Shown in pieces: positions 8,167 to 20,221 of a DNA stretch of 64,000 bases. Source of the stretch: Pirellulimonas nuda. Lineage in GTDB: Bacteria; Planctomycetota; Planctomycetia; Pirellulales; Lacipirellulaceae. A program made the translations under genes and the position numbers. The stretch covers positions 2,170,001-2,234,000 of the forward strand of contig NZ_CP036291.1 in assembly GCF_007750855.1 (NCBI RefSeq), given 5' to 3'. The notes under the pieces were generated by a model. It was not told the origin of the DNA. It was given only the letters and a program-made list of their open reading frames with translations, and ran no database searches. Every line of letters starts with the position of its first letter. Position 1 is the stretch's first letter.

Positions 8167-10419
8167 ATGGCGATGTCCGCTGGCGAGACCGCTAAGGATC
8201 ATCAACACGCAAAGTTCGGCGCGCTGGGCGGGGTGTTTACCCCGTGCACGCTCACGATCTTAGGCGTCATTATGTTCCTGCGGTTCGGCCAGGTGGTCGG
8301 GCAGGCGGGGTTCTGGGGCAGCATCGCGATCGTGCTGGCCGCCAAGGCCATCACCACGCTGACCAGCCTGTCGCTGTCGGCCATCGCCACCAACACGCGT
8401 GTGCGCGGCGGGGGCGCCTACTACCTCATCAGCCGCAGCCTCGGCGTGGAGTTCGGCGGCGCGATCGGGATCGTCTTCTTCCTGGCGCAGGCCATCTCGG
8501 TGGCGATGTACGTGATCGGCTTCACCGAGGCGTTGGTCAACACGTTCCCCTCGCTCGCCCCCTCCAGCACGTGGGTGGCGTCGGTGGTGAACCTGGCGAC
8601 GTTCGCGTGCGTGTACGTGGGCGCGGGTTGGACCATCAAGGTGCAGTACGCCATCCTGGCCGTGCTGGGGGCGGCGCTGACGTCGTTCTACCTGGGGGCG
8701 GCCGGCCAGTTTTCCGTAGGGGTGCTGCAAGAGAACCTCGCGCCCCACTACCTGGCGGGCGAGAACTTCTTCTCCATCTTTGCGCTCTTCTTCCCGGCCG
8801 TGACCGGCATCATGGCGGGGGCCAATATGTCGGGCGACCTCAAGAGCCCGGCGCACGCCATCCCGCGGGGCACCCTGGGCGCCGTGGCGGTAACCGCGCT
8901 GATCTACCTGTCGCTCGCCTGCGTGCTGGCCGGGGTCCGACCGCACCAAGAACTGATCGCCAACAACTTCGTCATGCGCGACGTCGCGGCCTGGCCCATC
9001 CTCATCACCGCCGGCGTGTTCGCCGCCACGCTCTCCAGCGCGTTGGGGTCGATGATGGGCGCCCCGCGCATCCTGCAGGCCCTGGCCCGCGACGACGTGT
9101 TCCCGTTCTTGCGGTTCTTCGGCGCCGCCAGCGGCAAGTCGAGCGAGCCGCGGCGGGCCGCGGTGCTGTCGTTCGTGATTGCGCAGTGCTGCGTCCTGCT
9201 GGGCGACCTGAACGCGATCGCGCCGATCATCACGATGTTCTTCATGATCACCTACGCGCTGCTGAACCTGGCCACCTTCTTCGAGGCGGTCACCAAAAAC
9301 CCCAGCTACCGCCCCACCTTCCGCTACTGCCACTGGTCGCTGTCGCTGCTGGGCGCCGTGGGGTGCCTGGCGGTCATGCTGCTGATCAACTGGGCGTGGG
9401 CGGTGGGTTCGATCGTCGTGATCGCCGCCATCTACGGCTACATCCAGTACCGTGAGATCGAGGCCCGCTGGGGCGACCTCCAAGGGGGCGTCGTCTTCGA
9501 ACGCGCCCGCAGGTCGCTGTTGCGCCTCGAGGCGATGTCGTACCACCCCAAGAACTGGCGCCCGATCGTGCTGGCCATGTCGAGCAGCGCCTGGAACCGC
9601 CCCCACCTGGCAATCTACGGCGAGTGGCTGACCGCCGGCCACGGCATCCTGACCCTGGCGCAGGTCGTGTGCGGCGACGTCGAGAAGCACGCCGAGCGAC
9701 GCGAGAGCTACGAGCGGGCCCTGCGGAAGTTCATCGAGAAGCAAGAGCTGTTGGCGTTCCCCACGGTGGTGATCGCCCCCTACCCGTCGGACGGCATCGA
9801 GTCGCTCGTGCAGTGCCACGGCATCGGCGGGTTCAAGCCGAACACCGTGCTGATCGGTTGGCCCAGGTCGGAGGAGAAGGCCGAGGCGTTCGGCGCCACG
9901 CTCCGGCTGCTCGCCCGGCTGCGGCGCAGCATCATCTGCGCGCGGCTGCTGCGAGACGACGATGACGACGAGCCCGCCGAGGGCGAAGAAGAGCAGCCGC
10001 GCGACGACGCCTGGTTCGTCCCAGAAGGGACCATCGACGTGTGGTGGCGCGGCATGGAGAACGGCGAGCTCATGCTGCTGCTGGCGCACCTGCTGAACCG
10101 GAACCCATCGTGGCGCCGCAACCCGATCCGCGTGCTGCGGATCGTCCCCAACGAAGAGGCCGTGCAGGAGGTGCGCGGGCACATCGCCAACCTAGCGGCC
10201 GACTCGCGGATCCGCATCGAGCCGGTGGTGATCGTCGCCAAGGACCCGCCGGCCGTGATCCAGCAGGCCTCGCGCAACGCGGCGCTGCTGCTGCTGGGCT
10301 TCGAGGCGCCCAAGGAGGGAGACGAGAAGTCTTTCTACCGCAGAATGGACGAGCTCGCCGGCGGCTTGCCGCGGGTGCTGTTTGTCGACAGCGCCGGTGG
10401 GATGACGCTAGAGTCGTAG
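8167..10419 (+). CDS. SLC12-like (cation-chloride cotransporter family) membrane transporter
   Basis: This 750-residue protein has about twelve membrane helices in residues 18-440 and a soluble C-terminal half. The N-terminal FGALGGVFTPCTLTILGVIM and the segment TGIMAGANMSGDLKSPAHAI with IPRGTLGA are highly typical of the SLC12 branch of the APC superfamily (Na-K-Cl type cotransporters), not of ordinary amino-acid permeases. The C-terminal part (about 470-750) resembles the regulatory domain of that family and contains an acidic run, DDDDDEPAEGEEE, near 600. Ions are inferred from family knowledge only. ATGs at 8167 and 8173 are both possible. The 214-base spacer before it has no clear promoter. 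Confidence 0.82.
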   Translation: MAMSAGETAKDHQHAKFGALGGVFTPCTLTILGVIMFLRFGQVVGQAGFWGSIAIVLAAKAITTLTSLSLSAIATNTRVRGGGAYYLISRSLGVEFGGAIGIVFFLAQAISVAMYVIGFTEALVNTFPSLAPSSTWVASVVNLATFACVYVGAGWTIKVQYAILAVLGAALTSFYLGAAGQFSVGVLQENLAPHYLAGENFFSIFALFFPAVTGIMAGANMSGDLKSPAHAIPRGTLGAVAVTALIYLSLACVLAGVRPHQELIANNFVMRDVAAWPILITAGVFAATLSSALGSMMGAPRILQALARDDVFPFLRFFGAASGKSSEPRRAAVLSFVIAQCCVLLGDLNAIAPIITMFFMITYALLNLATFFEAVTKNPSYRPTFRYCHWSLSLLGAVGCLAVMLLINWAWAVGSIVVIAAIYGYIQYREIEARWGDLQGGVVFERARRSLLRLEAMSYHPKNWRPIVLAMSSSAWNRPHLAIYGEWLTAGHGILTLAQVVCGDVEKHAERRESYERALRKFIEKQELLAFPTVVIAPYPSDGIESLVQCHGIGGFKPNTVLIGWPRSEEKAEAFGATLRLLARLRRSIICARLLRDDDDDEPAEGEEEQPRDDAWFVPEGTIDVWWRGMENGELMLLLAHLLNRNPSWRRNPIRVLRIVPNEEAVQEVRGHIANLAADSRIRIEPVVIVAKDPPAVIQQASRNAALLLLGFEAPKEGDEKSFYRRMDELAGGLPRVLFVDSAGGMTLES

Positions 10420-10446
10420 GGGCTGTGTCGTCAGACGGGGCAAGGA

Positions 10447-10455
10447 TGCTAGAAT
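10447..10455 (+). promoter_or_regulatory. Candidate extended -10 element for katG
   Basis: TGCTAGAAT matches an extended -10 (TGnTAGAAT) and lies about 110 bases upstream of the katG start. No good -35 is visible, which is acceptable for extended -10 promoters. Prediction from sequence only. Confidence 0.3.
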
Positions 10456-10463
10456 CTGGATAG

Positions 10464-13025
<2,562 letters not shown>

Positions 13026-13242
13026 ACGCCCGCGGTGTTGATCGTCTGTCGCACAATAGGATGCGTAGAACGTGCGCGCCTGCCGCGGCGCCTGGGCTAG
13101 CACTGCTGGTGGCGGCAGGGTCGGCCCACCCTACCGAGCTCGAACAAACGGAGAAAGCTTCTCCGAAACGATGGCGGACGAACGATGGATGGTCTGGGCG
13201 GTTGCCCACGTCTCCCATGATTCCTCCCAGCGTGAGTGCCGG

Positions 13243-14250
13243 ATGCGTCTGTTGTTTTTGATGGGCGTCTCGGTATTGGCATGCTGCCCGGGCGCCAGCG
13301 CCGCAGTGCCAGCGCCCAGCGCTGAACTGCTGCCGGTCGATCCGATCGGGCCGAGCGTCGCGCTGACCGAATTCACGACCGAAGCAGTCCAGCCGGTCTC
13401 CCTGTGCGACTGCTGCGCGTGCGGCCCGTCCGCCTACTGGTACGACGAGCTGACGCTGTTCGCCGGCATCGACGGGTCGAAGCAGCCGCAAGACTTCGGG
13501 GTGAACGCGAACCTGGGCGCCCAGTTGCAGTTCAACCTGGGGCTGCCGGTGTCGCGCGAGTACGGCATCGGAGCGCAAATCGGCTCGAGCCTGATCCCCT
13601 CTACCAACGCGGTTCAGGTGTACGACCTGGTGGGCGAAACGACCGACCGGCTGCAGAGCTACACCACCGTCGGCCTCTACCAGCGCACGCCCAGTGGGTT
13701 TGCATGGGGATTCGTCTACGACTTCCTCTACGAGGATTCCTACGACCAGTTCTCGCTGGGGCAGTGGCGCGTGCGGGGGGCTTTCGACGTGGGCCCCCGC
13801 AGCGAGGTCGGCCTGACGGCGCACCTATCGGGGCAGGACGCCTCGGGCGAGTTCAACGCCGCCGGGCTCGGCGGCCCCAAGCCGCTCACGCTACGCCCGA
13901 TCGCTCAAGGGAGCCTCTACTGGCGACGGTTCTGGGAGACCGGCACGCAAACGACCCTGTGGTTCGGCCTCGCCGAAGGGCACGGGGAAAACAACGCGGT
14001 GACCGGCCCCGCCGCCGACAAGGACGAATCGTTTGTCATGGGGGCAGACATCCTAGCGCCGCTCAACGACTACCTGGCCATCTACGGCGAGACCAACCTG
14101 ATCATGCCCCCAGACACCGGGACCGTCGACGCGTTCCTGGGCGTGCAGTTCTTCCCCGGCGGGGGCGCCAAACGGGCCCGGCGTACCCCGTTCGCCCCGC
14201 TGCTGCCGGTCGCGGCGCCGACCAGCTTCTCGGTCGATTTAGTGCAGTAG
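13243..14250 (+). CDS. DUF6666-like exported protein, probable outer-membrane barrel
   Basis: This 335-residue protein has a signal peptide (MRLLFLMGVSVLACCPGASA). The mature part opens with a Cys-rich CDCCACG and then WYDELTLFAGIDGSKQPQDF, which matches my memory of the planctomycete DUF6666 family. The rest shows alternating aromatic/polar strands (SLYWRRFWETGTQTTLWFGL and similar) typical of an outer-membrane beta-barrel. The function is unknown. The ATG at 13243 is chosen because it starts the signal peptide; the longer frame adds 57 residues without that character. A frame starting inside this gene continues into the kinase gene downstream, but only the part after 14403 is real there. 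Confidence 0.75.
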   Translation: MRLLFLMGVSVLACCPGASAAVPAPSAELLPVDPIGPSVALTEFTTEAVQPVSLCDCCACGPSAYWYDELTLFAGIDGSKQPQDFGVNANLGAQLQFNLGLPVSREYGIGAQIGSSLIPSTNAVQVYDLVGETTDRLQSYTTVGLYQRTPSGFAWGFVYDFLYEDSYDQFSLGQWRVRGAFDVGPRSEVGLTAHLSGQDASGEFNAAGLGGPKPLTLRPIAQGSLYWRRFWETGTQTTLWFGLAEGHGENNAVTGPAADKDESFVMGADILAPLNDYLAIYGETNLIMPPDTGTVDAFLGVQFFPGGGAKRARRTPFAPLLPVAAPTSFSVDLVQ

Positions 14251-14402
14251 CGGTTCGCAACCGGCGCAATCGGCAGATCCGGCGCCATCGCCCACAAAGG
14301 GGCGGACGGCGCCGTGCCATCACCCGCCATCTCTCAGAACCCAGACGCGTGTGGCGTAGGGTTGCCGTGCCCGGCCCGGTAGGTGGGACGGAAGGCCGGA
14401 TC

Positions 14403-17400
14403 ATGCTCCGGCGCAAGGCGTACCCCCAGCGACCGTGCTTCGTGACCCTCGCCCCCGCAGACCCAGCCTCGCTCCGCAGCTTCCCCTCGCCACAAGCAGC
14501 GGGGATCGAGCGGCTGCGCGATCTGCGCCGCATTAGCAGCGGCCCCGACGGCGTCGCCTACGACGCGCTGCTGGATGCCGACGGCCGACGCGTAGAGCTC
14601 CGGCGGCTGCTGGGGCCGGCCCGCTCTGACCCCCGCCGCCAGGCGCTCGCGCAGCGGCTCCGCCTGATCGAGCTACTAGGACTCCCCGCCGTGCGTCGCG
14701 TCGTGCTCTCCTGCCTAGAGGGAGAGGCCCCGGCGGTGGCGCTCGAGGCAGCCGGCCAGACGCCCCTCACGGCGTCTACGGACGACGGCCGCCGGTTGCT
14801 GGGCGTGCTGGTCGAAGCCGCTTCGTGCGTCGACGCGGCCCACCACCTCGGCCTGTACGGCGTCGACCTCAGGCCAGAGGCGATCACGCTCCGCGACGGC
14901 GTCCCCCGGCTCGACTTTAGCGGGCTGGCAGTCGACGCGTTACGCGGGCTAGAGACCGACACGCCACGCGCGCCGGCGCCGACGCAGGCGGGCGCCGGGG
15001 ACGACCCGCGGCTGGCCGACCTGCGCTCGCTGGCCGGGCTGATCGCTTGGGCGCTCCAGCAGCCCGCGGTCGCCGCGTACTGCCAAGACCGCTCCCACCG
15101 CGAGACGGCCCGGCTGAACCAGCTCTGCTCCGCAGCGAGCGGAACGATCAGCGACCCACCCGCTGCGAGCCGGTTCGCTCGCTGCCTAGAAGCCTTGCTC
15201 GCGGACGATCCGCCGCCACGCGTGGCGTCCGCGGGGGGCGCCTCTGAGATCGCGGTAACCCCGCTGGCCGCCGACGGCACCGCGGAGGTCGCCAACCTGG
15301 CGCCCCCGTCGCAGGCGCCGCGTGGGCGCGAGCCGCAGGTCGGCGACCGGCTGGGGCGGTTCCGGATCGAGGCGAAGCTGGGCGAGGGGGGGATGGGCGC
15401 CGTGTACCGCGCCGCCGACCTCGCCAGCGGCGAACCGGTCGCCGTGAAAGTGCTCAGCCAACGCGCCATGCTACGCGGCAACGCGCTGCAGCGATTCCAG
15501 AAGGAGGCCCGGCTGCTCGCCTCGGTGAACAACCCGCACGTCACGAACCTGATCGAGGTGAACGACGAGGACGGGCTGCACTACCTGGTGCTCGAGTTTG
15601 TCGACGGCGTCGACGTGCGTTGCCTGCTCGACCACCGCGGCGCCGATCGGGGCGCCGATCGGGGCGGCGGCCCGCTGCGTGAAGCGGCGGCGCTGTCGAT
15701 CGCGGCGGACGTGGCCCGTGCGCTGGTAGACGCCCACCAGCGCGACATCATCCACCGAGACATCAAGCCCGATAATATCCTGTTGGTCGGCGCCCGCGCG
15801 GACCACGCCGACGAGCTCCCCACGCCGCGGGCCAAGCTGACCGACTTCGGCATCGCCCGGCACGTCGATCAATCGGAGTCGCTGGCGCTCACCATGGCCG
15901 GCGGCATGATCGGCACGCCGGTGTACATGGCCCCCGAGCAGTGCCGCGGCGGCGGCGACGCGGGCCCCCCGGCCGACGTGTACGCGCTCGGGGTGACGCT
16001 GTTCGAGATGCTCACGGGCCGCACGCCCTTCGAGTCGGACGACCCGATGAAGCTGGTCGGCATGCACTGCTTCGAGCCTGCGCCCGCCGTCCGACGGCTC
16101 AACCCGCTGGTGAGCGAAGCGGCCGAGCAGCTCGTCGCCAAGTGCCTGCAGAAGCACGCGGGCGACCGCTTCGCGGACGCGGCCCACCTGCTGCGCGAGC
16201 TCGACGCCATGCAGCGCGGCGAGCCTTCGACCGTCGCGGTACGCCCGCTGCTGCCGGGGCACGACCCGACCCGGGTGCTGAGCAATCAGATGACCTGGGA
16301 GCTCCGCTCGCCGCCGGAGCGGGTGTGGCCCTACGTGTCGAACACCGAACGGCTGAATCGCGCCATCGGGTTGCCGCCCGTGGAATACCGGGTCGAGCGC
16401 GACCCCCAGGGCGCCGTGCGGCGGTGGGCCACGGTGCGCTTAGCGGGGATGGCGATGAGCTGGGAGGAGCACCCGTTCGAGTGGGTCGAGGGGCGCCGGA
16501 TGAGCGTGCTCCGCGAGTTCACCGGCGGCCCGTTCCAGTGGTTCGTCAGCACGGTGGAGCTCGAGCGTACGCCGGAGGGGGGATCGGTGTTGAGGCACGA
16601 GGTGCGCATCCTGCCCCGCAACGCGCTGGGCCGATGGATCGCCAAGGTTGAGACGGGCGCCAAGTGCCGCCGTTCGCTCGACAAGGTCTACACGCGGATC
16701 GACCAGACGCTGGCGGGGCAACAAGAAAACAAGAGCGACGCCTTCGAGGCGCCGGCGAAGCTCGACCGCGGCCGGCTCGATCGGCTAGCCAGGCGTGCCG
16801 CGGCGCTAGCGGCGCAGGGCGTTGAGTCGTCGTTGGTCGACCGGCTGAGCCAGCACCTCGCCGAGGCGCCTGCGCAGGAGGTCGCTCAGATCCGCCCCGT
16901 GGCGCTGGCGGACAAGCTGGGCCTGGACGAGGGGGCCGTGATCGACGCCTGCCTGCTGGGCGCCGCCCAGGGGCTGCTGCGGATGGAGTGGGACGTCCTC
17001 TGCCCCACCTGCCGGGTGGCCGCCGACTCGAAACAGGCGCTCAAGCAACTTTCGGCGCACACCCACTGCGAGGCGTGCGACGCCGACTTCCGCTCCGACC
17101 TGGCGGGCGCTGTGGAGCTTGTGTTCCGCGTGCACCCAGAGATCCGCAACACCAGCGTGGGCCGGTACTGCGTCGGCGGCCCGTGGCACGCGCCGCACGT
17201 TGTGGCCCAGTTGCGGCTGGAGCCGGGCGAACGGCTAGAGCTAGAACTCGAACTGCCAGCGGGCGACTACCTGCTCCGCGGCCCCCGGCTGCCGGGGGCC
17301 GTGCCGCTGCGCGTGCAGCCCTCCGGCGCCCCCAGCCAGCACGAGTTCGCGCTCGAGGCGGCCGCGGACCCTAAGCGGACGGTCGCGCTGCGAGCCGGCA

Positions 17401-18101
17401 AGCAACTGCTGACGCTCGACAACCGGTACGACGTTCAGCAGATCGTCCGCATCGAGAAGACCATCCCGCGGGGCGACGTGCTGACCGCCGCCCGCGCCGC
17501 CGCCCTGCCCCGCTTCCGAGAGTTGTTCCCGGGCGAGGTGCTGGACTCGGGCAACACGATCTCTGCCGAGCAGGTCTCGCTGCTAACGACCGCGATCCCA
17601 GAGGTCGACCACCTCTACGCCCGGCACGGCGACGCCCAGGGCTACGCCGTGGTGGAAAGGCACCTGCGGGTCTTGGAGTCGACCATCCGCGCAGGCCGAG
17701 GCGAGGTGGTGAAGGTGGTGGGCGAGGGGGTTATGGCCGCCTTCGACGACGTGGGGGACGCGGTGCGAAGCGCGCTGGCCATCGACGCCGCGCTGGCCGC
17801 GGACCCGATCACGTCGAACCTCGCACTAGCGATCGGCGTCCACCGCGGCCCGGCGATCGTGACGACCTCGAACGACCGGCTCGACTACTTCGGCGCCGTC
17901 GCACGGCAGGCGCTGGCGCTCCCCACCGCGGCGGGTGTGGGCGTGACGCTCACCGAGCCGGTAGCGGCCGACCCCTTGGTCGACGCGCTGCTGGCCCGCC
18001 TGACCTGCGTCGGAGAGACCCTCACCCTCGCGCTGCCCGGCCGGCCGGCCCAGCTTGCGCAGCATTTTTCTATCGACACACGAGTCCCCGATGATTGCTA
18101 G
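14403..18101 (+). CDS. Multidomain Ser/Thr kinase with SRPBCC-like, zinc-ribbon and degenerate cyclase domains
   Basis: 1232 residues. Residues about 40-190 look like a decayed kinase fold (AAHHLGLYGVDLRPEAITL in place of the HRD loop). Residues 319-600 are an intact Hanks-type kinase: GEGGMG from 327, Lys349, His451-Arg452-Asp453 and Asp481-Phe-Gly. A START/polyketide-cyclase-like domain follows at about 625-780 (SPPERVWPYVSNTERLNRA). A CPTC...CEAC zinc ribbon lies near 866-895, then a DUF5939-like stretch, then a class III cyclase fold (about 1053-1220). In that fold the first metal aspartate is Ala (TTAIPE) and the second is Glu (GEGVMAAF), so cyclase activity is doubtful. No membrane helix is visible. 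GGAAGG precedes ATG 14403. Its end overlaps the FHA-EAL gene by 11 bases. Confidence 0.88.
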   Translation: MLRRKAYPQRPCFVTLAPADPASLRSFPSPQAAGIERLRDLRRISSGPDGVAYDALLDADGRRVELRRLLGPARSDPRRQALAQRLRLIELLGLPAVRRVVLSCLEGEAPAVALEAAGQTPLTASTDDGRRLLGVLVEAASCVDAAHHLGLYGVDLRPEAITLRDGVPRLDFSGLAVDALRGLETDTPRAPAPTQAGAGDDPRLADLRSLAGLIAWALQQPAVAAYCQDRSHRETARLNQLCSAASGTISDPPAASRFARCLEALLADDPPPRVASAGGASEIAVTPLAADGTAEVANLAPPSQAPRGREPQVGDRLGRFRIEAKLGEGGMGAVYRAADLASGEPVAVKVLSQRAMLRGNALQRFQKEARLLASVNNPHVTNLIEVNDEDGLHYLVLEFVDGVDVRCLLDHRGADRGADRGGGPLREAAALSIAADVARALVDAHQRDIIHRDIKPDNILLVGARADHADELPTPRAKLTDFGIARHVDQSESLALTMAGGMIGTPVYMAPEQCRGGGDAGPPADVYALGVTLFEMLTGRTPFESDDPMKLVGMHCFEPAPAVRRLNPLVSEAAEQLVAKCLQKHAGDRFADAAHLLRELDAMQRGEPSTVAVRPLLPGHDPTRVLSNQMTWELRSPPERVWPYVSNTERLNRAIGLPPVEYRVERDPQGAVRRWATVRLAGMAMSWEEHPFEWVEGRRMSVLREFTGGPFQWFVSTVELERTPEGGSVLRHEVRILPRNALGRWIAKVETGAKCRRSLDKVYTRIDQTLAGQQENKSDAFEAPAKLDRGRLDRLARRAAALAAQGVESSLVDRLSQHLAEAPAQEVAQIRPVALADKLGLDEGAVIDACLLGAAQGLLRMEWDVLCPTCRVAADSKQALKQLSAHTHCEACDADFRSDLAGAVELVFRVHPEIRNTSVGRYCVGGPWHAPHVVAQLRLEPGERLELELELPAGDYLLRGPRLPGAVPLRVQPSGAPSQHEFALEAAADPKRTVALRAGKQLLTLDNRYDVQQIVRIEKTIPRGDVLTAARAAALPRFRELFPGEVLDSGNTISAEQVSLLTTAIPEVDHLYARHGDAQGYAVVERHLRVLESTIRAGRGEVVKVVGEGVMAAFDDVGDAVRSALAIDAALAADPITSNLALAIGVHRGPAIVTTSNDRLDYFGAVARQALALPTAAGVGVTLTEPVAADPLVDALLARLTCVGETLTLALPGRPAQLAQHFSIDTRVPDDC

Positions 18102-19170
18102 TGAACCCTGCTTGGCGTCCGGCCTGTGGACGCTGCTGGAATGCCGAGACGACGGCGCCGCCGGCCGCAGCTACGCGCTGCGGAGCGAGGGGCTCGTCGT
18201 CGGCCGCACCTCCGAGGCAAGCCTGACGCTCGATTCTGGGGGTGTGTCCAAACGCCACGCGGCCATCGCGATCGAGGCGGGGCGGCCCGTGGTCCGCGAC
18301 CTCGGCAGCACCAACGGCACCTACGTGAACGGCCGCCGTGTGGAGTCGGCGCCCCTGGCCGACGGCGACGTGGTGCAGTTCGCCGACCGCGCGTTCCGCG
18401 TCCAGCGGCCGCGGACCGCAGAGTCGGGCGCCACGATCGAAGGGGGCGCGCTGCCGTTCGCCGCGGCGCTGCTGCAGTTCGAAGAACTGATGAGCGGCGC
18501 CGGCGTGGCGCCCCACTTCCAGCCGATCGTCACGCTCCCCGACGGTCAGACCGTCGGCTACGAGCTGCTGGCCCGCAGCAACCTCGAGGAACTCCGCAGC
18601 CCGCTGGCGATGTTCCAGACCGCGGCCCGGCTCGGCCAGGAGTGCGCCCTCAGCGAGCTGATGCGGCGCGAAGGGGCCCGCGACGCGTTGCGGATGCCGG
18701 ACTGCCACAACCTGTTTGTCAACACGCACCCGAAGGAGATCGTGCAGGACCGGTTCCTGGCGTCGCTGGCAGAGCTGCGCGGGCTGGCGCCGACGCAGAC
18801 GATCACGATCGAGGTCCACGAAGCGGCGGTGACCAACCGCGACGACATGCGTCGCTTCCGAAGCGCGTTGTGCGATTTGGAGATGCAGCTCGCCTACGAC
18901 GACTTCGGCGCCGGGCAGGCGCGGCTGGACGAGCTGTGCGAGGTGCCGCCGGAGTGCCTGAAGTTCGACATCATGCTGGTGCGCGACATCGACAAGGCAT
19001 CCCCGACACGGCTGGCGATGATCCGCAGCCTGGTGCGGATGGTGCAAGACCTGGGCGTCACGACGCTGGCCGAAGGGGTGGAGACCGCGGCCGAAGCCGA
19101 GGCATGCACCGAGCTGGGGTTCGAGCTGGCCCAGGGCTACTGGTTCGGCCGCCCCGCGCCGGCCCCGTAG
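18091..19170 (+). CDS. FHA-EAL protein, predicted c-di-GMP phosphodiesterase
   Basis: This 359-residue protein joins a phosphothreonine-binding FHA domain (about 12-108; VVGRTSE, SKRHAAI, LGSTNGTYV) to an EAL domain (about 125-355). The EAL set looks complete: YELLAR for the EAL motif, Asn in NTHP, Glu in IEVHE, DDFGAG, Lys in LKFD, EGVET and QGY. It could therefore hydrolyse cyclic di-GMP; activity is inferred from motifs. The start overlaps the end of the upstream kinase gene by 11 bases, so the two are co-translated. A natural model is that the kinase phosphorylates a threonine that the FHA domain reads, tuning the phosphodiesterase. The longer frame start at 18055 lies inside the kinase gene and is rejected. 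Confidence 0.87.
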   Translation: MIASEPCLASGLWTLLECRDDGAAGRSYALRSEGLVVGRTSEASLTLDSGGVSKRHAAIAIEAGRPVVRDLGSTNGTYVNGRRVESAPLADGDVVQFADRAFRVQRPRTAESGATIEGGALPFAAALLQFEELMSGAGVAPHFQPIVTLPDGQTVGYELLARSNLEELRSPLAMFQTAARLGQECALSELMRREGARDALRMPDCHNLFVNTHPKEIVQDRFLASLAELRGLAPTQTITIEVHEAAVTNRDDMRRFRSALCDLEMQLAYDDFGAGQARLDELCEVPPECLKFDIMLVRDIDKASPTRLAMIRSLVRMVQDLGVTTLAEGVETAAEAEACTELGFELAQGYWFGRPAPAP

Positions 19171-19228
19171 CCGCGCATTCGCCCAGCGCAGCGGGCGACC
19201 AAGAACCGTCAGTCGGGGGTGCTTCTGG

Positions 19229-20221
19229 CTAATCCGTGCACAGCATCTCGGGCTTGATGAGCTTCAGGTAGCCCAGTTCATAGAAACGGTGGTGGGCCAG
19301 GCCGAGCTCGCGCCAGCCGGTGGTAGGCTGCCTGAGGCCGATGATCGCCGGGATGGGGTCCTTGGGGTCGGCCAGCGCGGTGAACTTCTTGGGCACCGGC
19401 CACACCTCGCGGTCCGCCAGGGGCAGGCCGGGCGCCACGAACGCGACGTGCTCGTTGACGAACTTCTCTTTGCCCAGCAGCGCCAGCGTGTACAGCGCGT
19501 TGCGGACGATCATCGCCCCCTGCGAGTAGCCGACGATCGACACGCACGACTCGGGGTGGTGGTACAGAAAGTGGGCCACCTGCCGAGTGGTCGGGTTGTG
19601 CTGCAGCACAGAGACGCCGAAGAACATCTTCTCTGCGGCCGCCTTGTACGAGCCCCCGGTCATCAGCCCGTGCAAGTAGACGGGCCAGACGCGGTCCTTG
19701 TAGGTCTCGTCGAGGTCGGCCGCGGCCAGCTTCGGATCGACGCGCGGGTCGGTCCCGGCGTTGTAGAACAGGTACACGGGGCGTCCGCCGCCGAGGCGCT
19801 TGGCGAGGTCGCGGGCCTCCTGACGCGCCACCTCGTGCGAGGTGAACATGCCGTTGACGAAGTAGACGGGCTCGCCGGGCGCCTGGTGGACCAGCTCGGG
19901 GGGGACGTCTTCCATCAGTTGCTGGGCGACCTGGTCGCCCACCAGCGGCGTCGCGATCAGCGGGCGGAGCTTCGCCACCAACGCGTCGGCGTACCCGGCC
20001 AGCTTCTGTCGGTCGCCGGTGCGGAGGGCTTCGATTTGTTCTTGGTACTCCCCGCGTAGGATGCCGATCCCCAGGTTGATCCCTTCGTCCAGCAGCGCGC
20101 CCAGCGTGTCTGCCTCGTACGGCGCCGCCGCGCCCGCCGCGGCGGCGTCTTGCCCTAGCGCAAGACGCGGGAGCAGCGACTGTCCGACGGCGAGCGCAGA
20201 AAGAAAGTGGCGGCGGAGCAT
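19229..20221 (-). CDS. Exported alpha/beta-hydrolase-like protein
   Basis: This 330-residue protein starts with MLRRHFLSALAVGQSLLP, a short signal peptide ending around ALGQ. VSIVGYSQGAMIV contains the G-x-S-x-G nucleophile elbow of alpha/beta hydrolases, and YFVNGMFTSHEVARQEARDL fits the preceding strand and oxyanion region. GLAHHRFYELGYL near the C-terminus may supply the catalytic histidine. Substrate unknown: lipase, esterase or a non-catalytic relative. The ATG at 20221 is preferred because it starts the signal peptide; the open frame extends 32 residues further. It converges with the EAL gene (58 bases apart) and diverges from the zinc-ribbon gene. Confidence 0.72.
   Translation of the reverse strand: MLRRHFLSALAVGQSLLPRLALGQDAAAAGAAAPYEADTLGALLDEGINLGIGILRGEYQEQIEALRTGDRQKLAGYADALVAKLRPLIATPLVGDQVAQQLMEDVPPELVHQAPGEPVYFVNGMFTSHEVARQEARDLAKRLGGGRPVYLFYNAGTDPRVDPKLAAADLDETYKDRVWPVYLHGLMTGGSYKAAAEKMFFGVSVLQHNPTTRQVAHFLYHHPESCVSIVGYSQGAMIVRNALYTLALLGKEKFVNEHVAFVAPGLPLADREVWPVPKKFTALADPKDPIPAIIGLRQPTTGWRELGLAHHRFYELGYLKLIKPEMLCTD

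Noticed and set aside
8260-10182. Minus-strand frame of 640 codons over the transporter gene
   Set aside because: His/Gln/Arg-rich low-complexity translation opposite a well-supported membrane protein.
13404-14402. Upstream extension of the large kinase frame
   Set aside because: It lies in another frame inside the DUF6666-like gene and has no protein-like features; ATG 14403 has a ribosome-binding site.
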